This document shows, in pieces, positions 1-6,281 of a DNA stretch of 11,720 nt; the first letter of the stretch is position 1; the number at the start of each line of letters is the position of its first letter. The translations under genes and the position numbers were made by a program. The notes under the pieces are model-generated. The model was not told where the DNA came from, ran no database searches, and saw nothing but the letters and a program-made list of their open reading frames with translations. The stretch comes from CBFGRV01 sp965651265 (GTDB lineage Bacteria; Bacteroidota; Rhodothermia; Rhodothermales; VXPQ01): the NCBI GenBank assembly GCA_965651265.1, contig CBFGRV010000083.1, positions 1-11,720 on the forward strand, read 5' to 3'.

Positions 1-161
1 ACGCCGATGTGGGGCTCGTGAGCTTCGCGGTGATGGTGCTGCTCTCCCTTGTGCTGGTTCCCCTGATGCGTTCCGGTACACGCCTGAGCCGACCAGAAGG
101 AGCGGTCTTGCTCACCTCATATGTCGCGTACCTGATATATCTGGCAGGGTTGCCGACGTGA
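1..161 (+). CDS. C-terminal end of a CaCA-family Na+/Ca2+ antiporter (partial)
   Basis: This is the last 52 codons of a membrane protein whose beginning lies left of the window; the reading frame starts at base 3 and stops with TGA at 159-161. The peptide has two hydrophobic segments: one beginning VSFAVMVLLSLVLVP, and a terminal one reading VLLTSYVAYLIYLAG. Between them is a short basic loop ending in SRPEG. That arrangement, a polar R-x-EG turn followed by a final helix with YxxYLxYL-like spacing, is how bacterial K+-dependent or K+-independent sodium/calcium exchangers of the YrbG type end. The family exports Ca2+ in exchange for Na+ or H+ across the inner membrane. The gene is convergent with the dipeptidase, only 16 nt away, with no visible terminator between them. 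Only the tail is visible, so another polytopic transporter is possible. Confidence 0.65.
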   Translation, partial: ADVGLVSFAVMVLLSLVLVPLMRSGTRLSRPEGAVLLTSYVAYLIYLAGLPT

Positions 162-177
162 CGTATCCCTGATCGGC

Positions 178-1044
178 CTAGGGGGAGAGCTCGTCGAAGG
201 TCAGATTGAGGATGGGATATGATCGCCAATCCTGGTGATCGAAGTGCCACCATTCGTACGGGTATACGGTAAATCCGTGTCTTTCCATCGCACGCCGCAA
301 GGCCTCTCGGTTCTTGCGTGCCTCCTCCGTTCCTCCATCATAATCAGCGTATGCTCTCTCCGTGAACTCGTCGTAACCACTCGGCATGGTCAGCATGGCG
401 CCTGTTGAGAGGGAGTATAGTCCGAGGTCTACGGCGGAACCTCGATTGTGCCGCGATCCGGTCTCCGGCGAAGCTACAAAGTGCTTCAGCGAATCGGGCG
501 TTGCATCCCAGAACATCTTGGTGACGAACCACGGCCGATAGGCATCATAGATGATGAGTCCTAGCCCGTCCTGACGCAACTCCTCCGCCACCTTTCGCAG
601 CGCTTCTGCAGCCGGCCGCTGCAGGTACGCTTTTGCCTGGCGATAGAAGGGAACGCCCATGAAGTTGCGATCCGTTGCGTACCGAATATCGAACCGTAGT
701 GAGGCCTCGATAGTGGCCAGATCGACGAGATCGGGGACACGAAAGCTTCCCTCCTCTTGAGGCGGTTCGGAGGCCAGTGCATCGCGCCTGAGCTCCTCAA
801 TGGGTCGGAGCGGCTCGATTCGGAAGACAAATTCGTCGGCGGCGGGGACATTCGAGGGCATTACGGACGAGCTAGAGCACGCATTCAGACAAATAAGGGG
901 GATAGCGAGAAGCCACGACGTCCTATGGCGGATGCGGCGGGCAAAGATAGCCGCGATAAAATGCGGAATCCAGCCAAAAGCACGGGTCGGAGTGTTCTGT
1001 GAATGCCTGATGTACTCGGGGTGAAGACAGCGTGAGAAGCGCAT
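178..1044 (-). CDS. ddpX: VanX/DdpX-type D-alanyl-D-alanine dipeptidase, lipoprotein (peptidase M15D)
   Basis: This zinc dipeptidase cleaves D-Ala-D-Ala, for peptidoglycan dipeptide salvage (DdpX role) or turnover. Read from the ATG at 1044 it has 288 residues. The catalytic set is complete: the YDAYRP arginine at R170, the zinc site S-R-H-N-R-G-S-A-V-D with H199 and D206, and E264-W-W-H267 carrying the catalytic Glu and third Zn ligand. A hydrophobic stretch ends in the lipobox L-N-A-C (C56), so the protein should be lipid-anchored and act in the periplasm, unlike cytoplasmic VanX. The oddity is the start. The lipobox lies 55 residues in, far more than a normal signal peptide, yet no ATG, GTG or TTG occurs closer to it in frame. 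There is no Shine-Dalgarno sequence. The frame stays open upstream into nirK (to 1545), but that part is antisense shadow. No vanR/S/H/A genes are nearby, so a glycopeptide-resistance role is not supported. Confidence 0.87.
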   Translation of the reverse strand: MRFSRCLHPEYIRHSQNTPTRAFGWIPHFIAAIFARRIRHRTSWLLAIPLICLNACSSSSVMPSNVPAADEFVFRIEPLRPIEELRRDALASEPPQEEGSFRVPDLVDLATIEASLRFDIRYATDRNFMGVPFYRQAKAYLQRPAAEALRKVAEELRQDGLGLIIYDAYRPWFVTKMFWDATPDSLKHFVASPETGSRHNRGSAVDLGLYSLSTGAMLTMPSGYDEFTERAYADYDGGTEEARKNREALRRAMERHGFTVYPYEWWHFDHQDWRSYPILNLTFDELSP

Positions 1045-1080
1045 TGTTGTGCAACTGGTCTTCGATATTAAGATAAAATA
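1044..1080 (+). promoter_or_regulatory. possible nirK promoter in the divergent 102-nt gap
   Basis: The gap between the dipeptidase start and nirK holds the most AT-rich patch of the neighbourhood. A hexamer pair TTGTTG (1044-1049) and TATTAA (1066-1071) is 16 nt apart, and a further TAAAAT sits at 1074-1079. An element AAGATAAAAT at 1070-1079 loosely resembles one half of an NsrR box (AAGATGYATTT). No clean FNR/Dnr palindrome is present. All of this is weak pattern matching. Confidence 0.25.
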
Positions 1081-1096
1081 GTCTGAAATCATTGAA

Positions 1097-1114
1097 GGCT
1101 TGTGGAGACGAGCC
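1097..1114 (+). other. small hairpin in the nirK leader
   Basis: GGCTTGT and ACGAGCC form a 7-bp stem (one G-U pair) around a GGAG tetraloop. The hairpin ends 32 nt before the nirK ATG. If transcription starts near 1080 it would lie close to the mRNA 5' end, where it could stabilise the transcript. There is no T-tract, so it is not a terminator. Confidence 0.35.
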
Positions 1115-1146
1115 GACGAATCACCTAACGACATCCACATAGATCC

Positions 1147-2256
1147 ATGACCGCACAACGCAAGAAGTCTCTTAGCGTCGTACTGGCGTCCGCCATCGGA
1201 CTGAGCCTGATCATATTCAGTTTCTTCGGATATCGATCCGCACCGGAAGGTGTCCGGGGGGCACTTGCGCCTCACGACGGAAGCATTTACATGCCCGAGC
1301 TCAAGGGGGAAGAGGTTGCCCAGCTGACCTCCGCGCCCAACGTTCCCGCCCCGATTGAGCGTAATTATGCCGCACGAGTGAAGGTCGAGCTCGAGATGGT
1401 GGAAACCACGACTGAGCTCGCCAACGGTGTCGAATACAACGTATGGACGTTCGGCGGCGAAGTCCCCGGTAAGTTCATTCGCGTCCGAGAGGGTGACCTG
1501 GTCGAGTTCACGCTTCAGAATCATCCGGGCAACACCTTCCCACACAATATTGACTTACATGCCGTAACGGGGACGGGTGGCGGCGCCGAAGCTTCCCTCA
1601 TCGTCCCGGGCAAGCAGGCTGATTTCGAGTTTCGCGCCATCAAGCCGGGCCTCTACGTCTATCACTGCGCGACGGCCCCTGTCGGAATGCACATCGCCAA
1701 TGGGATGTACGGCCTGATCCTGGTCGAGCCCAAGGAGGGCCTCCCCCCTGTCGATCGCGAGTACTATGTCATGCAGAGCGAGTTCTACACGACCGGCGCG
1801 TTCAGTGAGAAGGGTCTGCAGAGCTTCGATATGGACAAGGCGGTGCGCGAAGAGCCCGAGTACGTGGTCTTCAACGGCCGCGTTGGGGCCCTCACCGGAG
1901 ACGGCGCGCTTCAGGCATCGCCCGGTGAGACGGTGCGCCTCTTCATCGGTAACGGAGGACCCAATCTCAGTTCCTCCTTCCACGTGATCGGCGAAGTCTT
2001 CGACACCGTCTACGGTGAGGGTGGCACGATCCCGAACCAGCACAACGTGCAAACCACGGCGGTGCCTCCCGGCGGCGCAGCCATCGTGCAGTTCAAGGTG
2101 GACATCCCCGGGAGATACACGCTCGTTGATCACGCCATCTTCAGAGCCTTTAACAAGGGAGCCATCGGCATTCTGAATGTGGATGGTGAAGACGGCAACG
2201 ACATTTTCTCCGGACAGATAAGCGTATCCGACTATCAGCCGGACCCGGCTCTCTAG
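1147..2256 (+). CDS. nirK: copper-containing nitrite reductase NirK
   Basis: NirK reduces nitrite to nitric oxide in the periplasm, the defining step of denitrification. It is 369 residues, normal for the two-cupredoxin-domain AniA/NirK family. An uncleaved anchor or Sec signal is seen at about residues 9-27. All copper ligands are present. Type 1 site: H133 (FPH), C174 (YHC), H182 and M187. Type 2 site: H138 (IDLH), H173 and H329 (VDH). The catalytic aspartate is D136, and the catalytic histidine H279 is in SSFHVIG. The stretch from the YHC motif through A-P-V-G-M-H-I-A-N-G-M-Y-G is very close to AniA-type enzymes. The N-terminal Lys/Arg-then-hydrophobic signal without a lipobox suggests a secreted or signal-anchored form. 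The ATG has no Shine-Dalgarno sequence. It leads an operon with nirV, sco and azurin genes; a hairpin separates it from nirV. Confidence 0.96.
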   Translation: MTAQRKKSLSVVLASAIGLSLIIFSFFGYRSAPEGVRGALAPHDGSIYMPELKGEEVAQLTSAPNVPAPIERNYAARVKVELEMVETTTELANGVEYNVWTFGGEVPGKFIRVREGDLVEFTLQNHPGNTFPHNIDLHAVTGTGGGAEASLIVPGKQADFEFRAIKPGLYVYHCATAPVGMHIANGMYGLILVEPKEGLPPVDREYYVMQSEFYTTGAFSEKGLQSFDMDKAVREEPEYVVFNGRVGALTGDGALQASPGETVRLFIGNGGPNLSSSFHVIGEVFDTVYGEGGTIPNQHNVQTTAVPPGGAAIVQFKVDIPGRYTLVDHAIFRAFNKGAIGILNVDGEDGNDIFSGQISVSDYQPDPAL

Positions 2257-2286
2257 CGGGACCCGATACGCACTCCTTCATCTCAG

Positions 2287-2320
2287 GGCCCGGCCGCGCA
2301 CAGGCGGCGTTGGCCGGGCC
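2287..2320 (+). other. nirK-nirV intercistronic hairpin (9-bp perfect stem)
   Basis: GGCCCGGCC (2287-2295) and GGCCGGGCC (2312-2320) are perfect inverse complements around a 16-nt loop. No T-run follows and nirV begins 17 nt later, so it is not a classic terminator. It could protect the nirK message from 3' exonucleases or reduce read-through into nirV, giving more NirK than accessory proteins. The stem is visible in the sequence; the effect is inferred. Confidence 0.6.
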
Positions 2321-2337
2321 ACAGCGGGGCGCCGACG

Positions 2338-3141
2338 ATGAAAGCCAACCTCCTTACACTGCTGATCCTGTTATCTGCCGCTCTGGGGGCGAGTGCCCAG
2401 CCATCACCCGAAATGGTGTGGATCCAGGGCGGGCGCTATGTGCCGCTCTACGCGAGCACGGCGGAGAAGGCGGCAACCGAGGTTGACGGCTTCCTCCTGT
2501 CGCGTTATCCGGTGACGAACGCCGAATATCTCGAGTTTGTCCGCGCCAACCCGGAGTGGCGGCGCTCGGCCGTCCAGCCCCTGTTTGCAGACGAGCAGTA
2601 TCTCGCCCACTGGAAAGGCGATCTGGACCCTGGCGATCGAGCGCCGGCGGATCATCCGGTCGTGAATGTGTCGTGGTTCGCAGCCCGAGCCTATGCAGAG
2701 TGGCTGGGAATGCGGCTCCCGACAACGGCTGAATGGGAATATGCGGCAGCATCTGGCTCGACGCGGCGCGACCAGGATGAGTCGGAACGTCGGGCCAGCA
2801 TCCTGGCACAGTACAGCACAAGGTCGACGTCCGGGCTTCGACCCGTGACGGCATCCGAGACCAACATTTGGGGCATTCGGGGAATGCACGATCTGGTCTG
2901 GGAATGGGTCGAGGACTTCAATGCCGGCGTGGTCACAGGAGAATCCCGCAATAATACCGATGTCGACCAGGGGCTCTTCTGTGGAGCCGCAGCCCTCTTC
3001 GCATCCGACGTTACGGATTACGCCGCATTCGCCCGATTCGCATTCCGCAGCGGGCTGAAGGGCGATTTTGCGCTGGGCAACGTGGGATTCCGAGTCGCGG
3101 CCGATGCACCCCACACGACTTTACAGGCGTCGATCCAATGA
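2338..3141 (+). CDS. nirV: NirV-type periplasmic protein, formylglycine-generating-enzyme (FGE-sulfatase) fold
   Basis: NirV is a nitrite-reductase-linked member of the FGE/SUMF1 fold; its biochemical role is unsettled, and maturation or redox support of NirK has been proposed. The protein has 267 residues with a cleavable Sec signal (cleavage probably after ASA at residue 20). The FGE signature follows: MVWIQGGRY near residue 26, RYPVTNAEYLEF at 56-67, HPVVNVSWFAARAYAEWLG at 106-124, RLPTTAEWEYAA at 126-137, then GIRGMHDLVWEWVED and a terminal NVGFRVA. A single cysteine, C215 in GLFCGAAA, sits where canonical FGE has its RGGSW segment, so the two-cysteine copper/oxygen site of true FGE is not evident. 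It lies 81 nt after nirK and overlaps the sco start by ATGA. No sulfatase gene is visible, which argues against sulfatase activation. Confidence 0.88.
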   Translation: MKANLLTLLILLSAALGASAQPSPEMVWIQGGRYVPLYASTAEKAATEVDGFLLSRYPVTNAEYLEFVRANPEWRRSAVQPLFADEQYLAHWKGDLDPGDRAPADHPVVNVSWFAARAYAEWLGMRLPTTAEWEYAAASGSTRRDQDESERRASILAQYSTRSTSGLRPVTASETNIWGIRGMHDLVWEWVEDFNAGVVTGESRNNTDVDQGLFCGAAALFASDVTDYAAFARFAFRSGLKGDFALGNVGFRVAADAPHTTLQASIQ

Positions 3142-3836
3142 AACAGATCGTCTTCATCCTCCTCTACAGCGCGTTCATCGTGGGATTTTTTTACGTCGGC
3201 GGCAACGATGAGCCGGCACGGCCCGCGATAGATGCGCCGGTGTCCGATTCGGCACATCACGGGAAGCACGCGTCGGCCACAACGGAGAAGTTGGAGCTCG
3301 GACCGCGCTCACTATACCACCTGAAGTCCGTCTGGACGAATCAGAATCTCGAAGCGGTGGAATGGTCGTCGTTTCAAGGTCGGCCCATTCTCATCGCCAT
3401 GTTCTATACCCACTGCGGATACACGTGCCCACGCATCGTGCATGACCTAAAGGGCATTCTGAGCGAATTGCCCCAAAGCGAACGCCGGACGGTCGGCGTC
3501 GTGCTCGTCTCCATCGATCCGGAGCATGACACGCCGGAAGCCCTCAAGGCATTTGGTCAGGTGCATGGGCTCGTTCACCCGCAGTGGAATCTTTTGACGG
3601 GTGACGAAAGAGATGTCCGCGAGCTTGCGGCCGTCCTTGACATCCGTTACCAGGCCCAGCCGGGCGGCGATTTTGCCCACTCCAACACCATCACGCTGCT
3701 CGGACCCGGCGGCGAAATCCTCGCGCGAAAAGAGGGGCTGAGCGCCACGAACGAAACCATTCTCGCCGCACTAAGGGGTATGACTCCATCGGGAGGCGGG
3801 AATTTCCACGATCAAGCAAACGGGGTACATAGATGA
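3138..3836 (+). CDS. sco1: Sco1/SenC/PrrC family copper chaperone
   Basis: Sco proteins are membrane-tethered thioredoxin-fold copper metallochaperones or thiol-disulfide reductases that help load copper sites, best known for cytochrome oxidase CuA. The protein has 232 residues with one N-terminal transmembrane anchor (about residues 3-20) and the rest periplasmic. The copper motif is C93-G-Y-T-C97-P and the third ligand is H181 in DFAHSN; the family VSIDPEHDTPEALKAF segment is at 124-139. A linker rich in histidine (H40, H41, H44) follows the anchor and could give extra copper binding. Its ATGA overlaps join it to nirV upstream and to the cupredoxin gene downstream, so it is translationally coupled inside the denitrification operon. 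The likely client is NirK or the downstream cupredoxin rather than a cytochrome oxidase, since no oxidase gene is in view; that is inference from context. Confidence 0.93.
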   Translation: MKQIVFILLYSAFIVGFFYVGGNDEPARPAIDAPVSDSAHHGKHASATTEKLELGPRSLYHLKSVWTNQNLEAVEWSSFQGRPILIAMFYTHCGYTCPRIVHDLKGILSELPQSERRTVGVVLVSIDPEHDTPEALKAFGQVHGLVHPQWNLLTGDERDVRELAAVLDIRYQAQPGGDFAHSNTITLLGPGGEILARKEGLSATNETILAALRGMTPSGGGNFHDQANGVHR

Positions 3837-4363
3837 AGATTCGCTTCCTAGCTCTCCTTCTGAGCACCACCTTGGTAACCATTGCGCTCGCAGCCTGTGG
3901 CGGCAGCGAGGCCACGCCGGCATCGTCGGCGGATGCCTCTGAATCCACCGAGCATGCCGCTCCGGCACCGGCCGCCGCCGAAATCCCGGAAGGCGCCAAA
4001 GTCATCCAGCCTGACGGCGACATGCTTGCCTTCAAGACGACGGAGTTCTCGGTCCGCGCAGGCGAGGAGGTCACCCTGGTCTTCCAGAACACGGCAAAAT
4101 CCGCCGCAATGAGCCACAATGTGCTCGTGCTGAAGACTACCGACGCCGTCAATCGTGTGGGCCAGGCGTCGATGGCGGCAGGCCCGGCCAGGGACTACAT
4201 CCCTGATGACGACGCGATCATCGCTGCAACTCCACTGGCAGCGCCCGGCGAGACGGTTCAGGTCACCTTCACCGCACCTGCGGAGCCTGGCGACTACCCC
4301 TACATCTGCACCTTCGCCGGGCATTACATGGCGATGCGAGGCACGATGAAAGTCACTTCATAA
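3833..4363 (+). CDS. azurin/plastocyanin-like cupredoxin lipoprotein
   Basis: This is a blue-copper electron carrier of 176 residues. The signal peptide ends in the lipobox L-A-A-C with C22 as lipidation site, followed by a flexible linker rich in Ala, Ser and Glu/Pro (about 23-52). The cupredoxin domain then carries a complete type 1 site: H95 in MSHNVLV, C159 in YICTFAGH, H164 and M168, matching the C-x4-H-x3-M spacing of azurin. It would be tethered to a membrane facing the periplasm, where it probably passes electrons from the respiratory chain to NirK, the usual role of azurin or pseudoazurin. The start overlaps the sco stop (ATGA), and two hairpins, the second a terminator, follow the stop, so it is the last gene of the operon. 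The exact partner is inferred from position. Confidence 0.92.
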   Translation: MKIRFLALLLSTTLVTIALAACGGSEATPASSADASESTEHAAPAPAAAEIPEGAKVIQPDGDMLAFKTTEFSVRAGEEVTLVFQNTAKSAAMSHNVLVLKTTDAVNRVGQASMAAGPARDYIPDDDAIIAATPLAAPGETVQVTFTAPAEPGDYPYICTFAGHYMAMRGTMKVTS

Positions 4364-4391
4364 TCGAGCCCGGTCGGGGCGTCTCCATCCC

Positions 4392-4410
4392 CCGAACCGT
4401 CCGGGTTCGG
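4392..4410 (+). other. hairpin after the cupredoxin gene
   Basis: CCGAACC and GGTTCGG pair perfectly over 7 bp around a GTCCG loop. It lies immediately before the operon terminator, with no T-tract of its own. It may assist termination or stabilise the 3' end of the operon mRNA. Confidence 0.5.
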
Positions 4411-4412
4411 CG

Positions 4413-4446
4413 AAAGGGTCGGCGCGAACGCGTCGGCCCTTTTCGT
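4413..4446 (+). terminator. intrinsic terminator of the nirK-nirV-sco-azurin operon
   Basis: Bases 4413-4425 pair with 4430-4442 over 13 bp (two G-U pairs) around a GAAC tetraloop. The stem begins AAAGGG and ends CCCTTT, and a T-run continues (TTTTCGTATTGT). It lies 50 nt after the cupredoxin stop. Read the other way, the stem ends in CCCTTT plus one C, so it might also help stop transcription of the convergent Rrf2 gene. Confidence 0.85.
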
Positions 4447-4494
4447 ATTGTAAATCGTTTGCGTCAGCCGGAAACGTCTGATCGGCGACCGTGG

Positions 4495-4941
4495 CTACTC
4501 GAGTGGCGGAACGAATTTCAGCCGATAGCTCTCGCGGCCTATTCGCTCCGCCATATCCTTAAGGTTGGTCTCCTCGAGCATCGTCCGAAGATGCTGGCGT
4601 TCCGTCGCCCAGTGGGGATGCAGCGGGCACGGTTCCGCTTCGCCACATCCGGGCAGCCCCAGCACACATTCGGTGAACAGTTCCGGGCCATCGATAGCCA
4701 GGACGATATCGAGGAGCGTGATTTGATCGGCCGGGCGGGCCAGCGCAATCCCACCTCTGGGGCCTCGCTGCGACCGAACGAGCCCGGCTTCGGCGAGCTG
4801 TTGGAACTGCTTGGTCAGGAAATGAAACTCGATGTCCAGGTCGTCGCTCAGCTTGCGAATGGGAACGTAGCCGTTCGCCTTGAGCGAAACGAGATACAGG
4901 GCGGCGCGAAGACCGTACTCACAACCACGTGAGAAAAGCAT
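4495..4941 (-). CDS. Rrf2-family transcriptional regulator with Fe-S cysteine triad (NsrR/IscR-like)
   Basis: This is a 148-residue winged-helix regulator. The start MLFSRGCEYGLRAALYLV is the classic Rrf2 opening, and a helix-turn-helix covers about residues 26-62 with the wing at QRGPRGGIALARP. The Fe-S loop carries C92-x6-C99-x5-C105 followed by PLHPHW, one residue longer in the first gap than the C-x5-C-x5-C of IscR and NsrR. An extra C7 lies in the recognition region. NsrR members use a [4Fe-4S] or [2Fe-2S] cluster to sense nitric oxide and derepress NO-related genes; others sense Fe-S status. It is convergent with, and directly behind, the nirK operon, so NO control of that operon is attractive but unproven. 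No Shine-Dalgarno sequence precedes the ATG. A long open frame on the opposite strand is a shadow. Confidence 0.9.
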   Translation of the reverse strand: MLFSRGCEYGLRAALYLVSLKANGYVPIRKLSDDLDIEFHFLTKQFQQLAEAGLVRSQRGPRGGIALARPADQITLLDIVLAIDGPELFTECVLGLPGCGEAEPCPLHPHWATERQHLRTMLEETNLKDMAERIGRESYRLKFVPPLE

Positions 4942-5064
4942 CGGTTGGGCGATGAAGGAGTGCGCTCACGAAAGTTGCGTCTGGAAACGGCAGCCCCAAA
5001 AAATGTTTCTACCGCAGAAAGGCGGCGGAAACCTATGGCCGTAAAAGCGTTCCAAGATAAACTC

Positions 5065-5151
5065 GAAGGGGAGTAGCGACCGCAGATAGCGGAGGTCGGG
5101 TATCGTCAATACGTCCGTAAGGACCGGTCCCGGCGACAGCGCAAGACCTTC
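5065..5151 (+). promoter_or_regulatory. yybP-ykoY (Mn2+) riboswitch aptamer
   Basis: The segment matches the yybP-ykoY architecture as I recall it. It opens GAAGGGGAGTAGCG, the conserved 5' element. A P2-like stem, GACCGC with GCGG-A-GGTC, follows. Then comes the conserved CGTCAATACG, a GTCC-GTAA-GGAC hairpin leading into ACCGG, CCCGGCGACA, and the conserved 3' end GCAAGACCTTC. P1 is formed by GAAGG (5065-5069) with CCTTC (5147-5151). These RNAs bind Mn2+ at the docked loop interface and switch on manganese exporters. The strand 5147-5151 is also the left arm of the downstream terminator, so P1 and terminator exclude each other. The gene controlled is a TerC/Alx protein, exactly the expected regulon. 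Confidence 0.9.
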
Positions 5152-5183
5152 ACTGCCTTGAACGAGGCGGTGGAGGTTTTTTT
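5146..5183 (+). terminator. riboswitch expression-platform terminator
   Basis: Bases 5146-5159 pair with 5164-5177 in a 14-bp stem (G-U pairs included) around a GAAC tetraloop, followed by T's to 5183. It overlaps the 3' strand of aptamer P1. Without Mn2+ the terminator should form; with Mn2+ the P1 helix should hold the arm and allow read-through into the TerC gene. The GGAGG at 5172-5176 is part of this stem, not a ribosome binding site. Confidence 0.88.
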
Positions 5184-5202
5184 GTTTCATCGTCCCAGAA
5201 GC

Positions 5203-6210
5203 ATGCACCACGATATCTGGTTGTGGGTCGGATTTAATGTCTTCGTGCTGGCGATGCTGGCCGTAGACCTCGGCGTCTTCCATCGAAAGGCGCACGAGGT
5301 CTCGGTTCGAGAGGCAGCCATCTGGACGACCGTCTGGGTTACAATCTCCCTCCTCTTCAATGTCGGGATCTACTACTTCATGGGGCCGGGGCCGGCGCTC
5401 GAATTTCTCACAGGGTATCTGATTGAGAAGTCGCTGTCGGTCGACAACATCTTCGTTTTCGTCCTCATCTTCTCGTACTTCGGCGTTCCGGCCCGATACC
5501 AGCATCGTGTACTCTTCTGGGGCATCATAGGTGCTCTACTCATGCGCGGCACAATGATCGCCGCCGGCGCCTACCTGATCCACAGGTTCCACTGGATCAT
5601 CTACGTCTTCGGCGCCTTTCTGATCGTGAGTGGGATTCGGATGGGTGTGCAGCAGGATCACCACATCGAACCTGAAGCGAACCCCGTGCTGCGACTCATC
5701 CGGCGGATGGTTCGAGTGACTCCACAGTATCGCGGTCAGCGGTTTTTCGTGCGGGAGGAGCTCAATGGCCGGATGGGACGCGCCGCCACGCCGCTGTTTG
5801 TCGTGCTCGTGCTCATCGAAACGACGGATCTCATTTTCGCGCTAGATTCTATCCCGGCCATCTTTGCCGTCACGCGAGACACGTTTCTCATCTACACATC
5901 GAATGTGTTCGCTATACTGGGTCTGCGTGCCCTGTATTTCCTCCTGGCCGGTGTGATCGAGCGGTTCCATTACCTGAATCTGGGGCTCTCAGCTGTTCTG
6001 GTGTTCGTGGGAGTAAAGATGCTCCTCGACAACGTTTTCGAGATCCCGATTGGAATTTCTCTCGGTCTCATCGCCCTGATCCTGGGCATCTCCGTGGCCG
6101 CCTCGCTGCTCTTCCCGAAGCCGACGATGCCTCCGATGCCGCCTCACGCGTCACCTCACGAGAGCGGCGACGGATCGCCAGTTACCCTTGAGGATGAGAC
6201 GGGGGCCTGA
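5203..6210 (+). CDS. alx: TerC/Alx/MeeF-family integral membrane protein, probable Mn2+ exporter
   Basis: This is a polytopic membrane protein of 335 residues with about eight hydrophobic segments. The family marks are E75-K-S-L-S-V-D81-N, and the second repeat E206-T-T-D-L-I-F-A-L-D215-S-I-P. These paired acidic motifs form the metal pathway of the TerC fold. The family includes Alx and MeeF, linked to Mn2+ export and to metallation of exported enzymes. A cytoplasmic loop with HH at 153-154 and a proline/acidic tail (about 306-335) are visible. The ATG at 5203 matches the usual start MHHDIWLWVGFN. TTG codons in frame at 5158 and 5182 lie inside or at the edge of the terminator and are rejected. 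The Mn2+ riboswitch supports manganese as substrate; 'tellurite resistance' is the older name. A ferredoxin gene follows about 70 nt later. Confidence 0.93.
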   Translation: MHHDIWLWVGFNVFVLAMLAVDLGVFHRKAHEVSVREAAIWTTVWVTISLLFNVGIYYFMGPGPALEFLTGYLIEKSLSVDNIFVFVLIFSYFGVPARYQHRVLFWGIIGALLMRGTMIAAGAYLIHRFHWIIYVFGAFLIVSGIRMGVQQDHHIEPEANPVLRLIRRMVRVTPQYRGQRFFVREELNGRMGRAATPLFVVLVLIETTDLIFALDSIPAIFAVTRDTFLIYTSNVFAILGLRALYFLLAGVIERFHYLNLGLSAVLVFVGVKMLLDNVFEIPIGISLGLIALILGISVAASLLFPKPTMPPMPPHASPHESGDGSPVTLEDETGA

Positions 6211-6222
6211 CGGCCGGAACAA

Positions 6223-6253
6223 TGCACGGTCGAAATGCGACGAAGGTCGTGCA
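6223..6253 (+). other. possible hairpin between the TerC and ferredoxin genes
   Basis: TGCACG (6223-6228) and CGTGCA (6248-6253) are inverse complements, and GTCG with CGAC can pair inside. No T-run follows. It could separate the two genes' expression, but the stem is interrupted and weak. Confidence 0.3.
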
Positions 6254-6281
6254 CGCGCACACTCCTTAACCAGTGCCCTTC

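Noticed and set aside
178..1044. Glycopeptide-resistance gene (vanX) role
   Set aside because: The catalytic motif is shared by the DdpX family, the protein is a lipoprotein, and no vanH, vanA or vanRS genes are adjacent.
1045..1146. FNR/Dnr-type palindrome (TTGAT-N4-ATCAA) before nirK
   Set aside because: Only scattered partial halves are seen; GTTG-TG-CAAC at 1046-1055 has 4-bp arms with the wrong sequence and spacing.
1045..1545. Upstream extension of the dipeptidase reading frame, overlapping nirK on the opposite strand
   Set aside because: The translated part has no signal or family resemblance and lies antisense to well-conserved NirK domains; the ATG at 1044 is the last usable start before the lipobox.
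4459..4932. Open frame of 157 codons on the plus strand opposite the Rrf2 gene
   Set aside because: It is the antisense shadow of a clear Rrf2 protein and shows no domain-like sequence.
5158..5202. TTG starts at 5158 and 5182 for the TerC gene, the latter with GGAGG 5 nt upstream
   Set aside because: Both lie inside or at the edge of the riboswitch terminator; the GGAGG is the stem's 3' arm. The family-typical start MHHDIWLW begins at the ATG at 5203.
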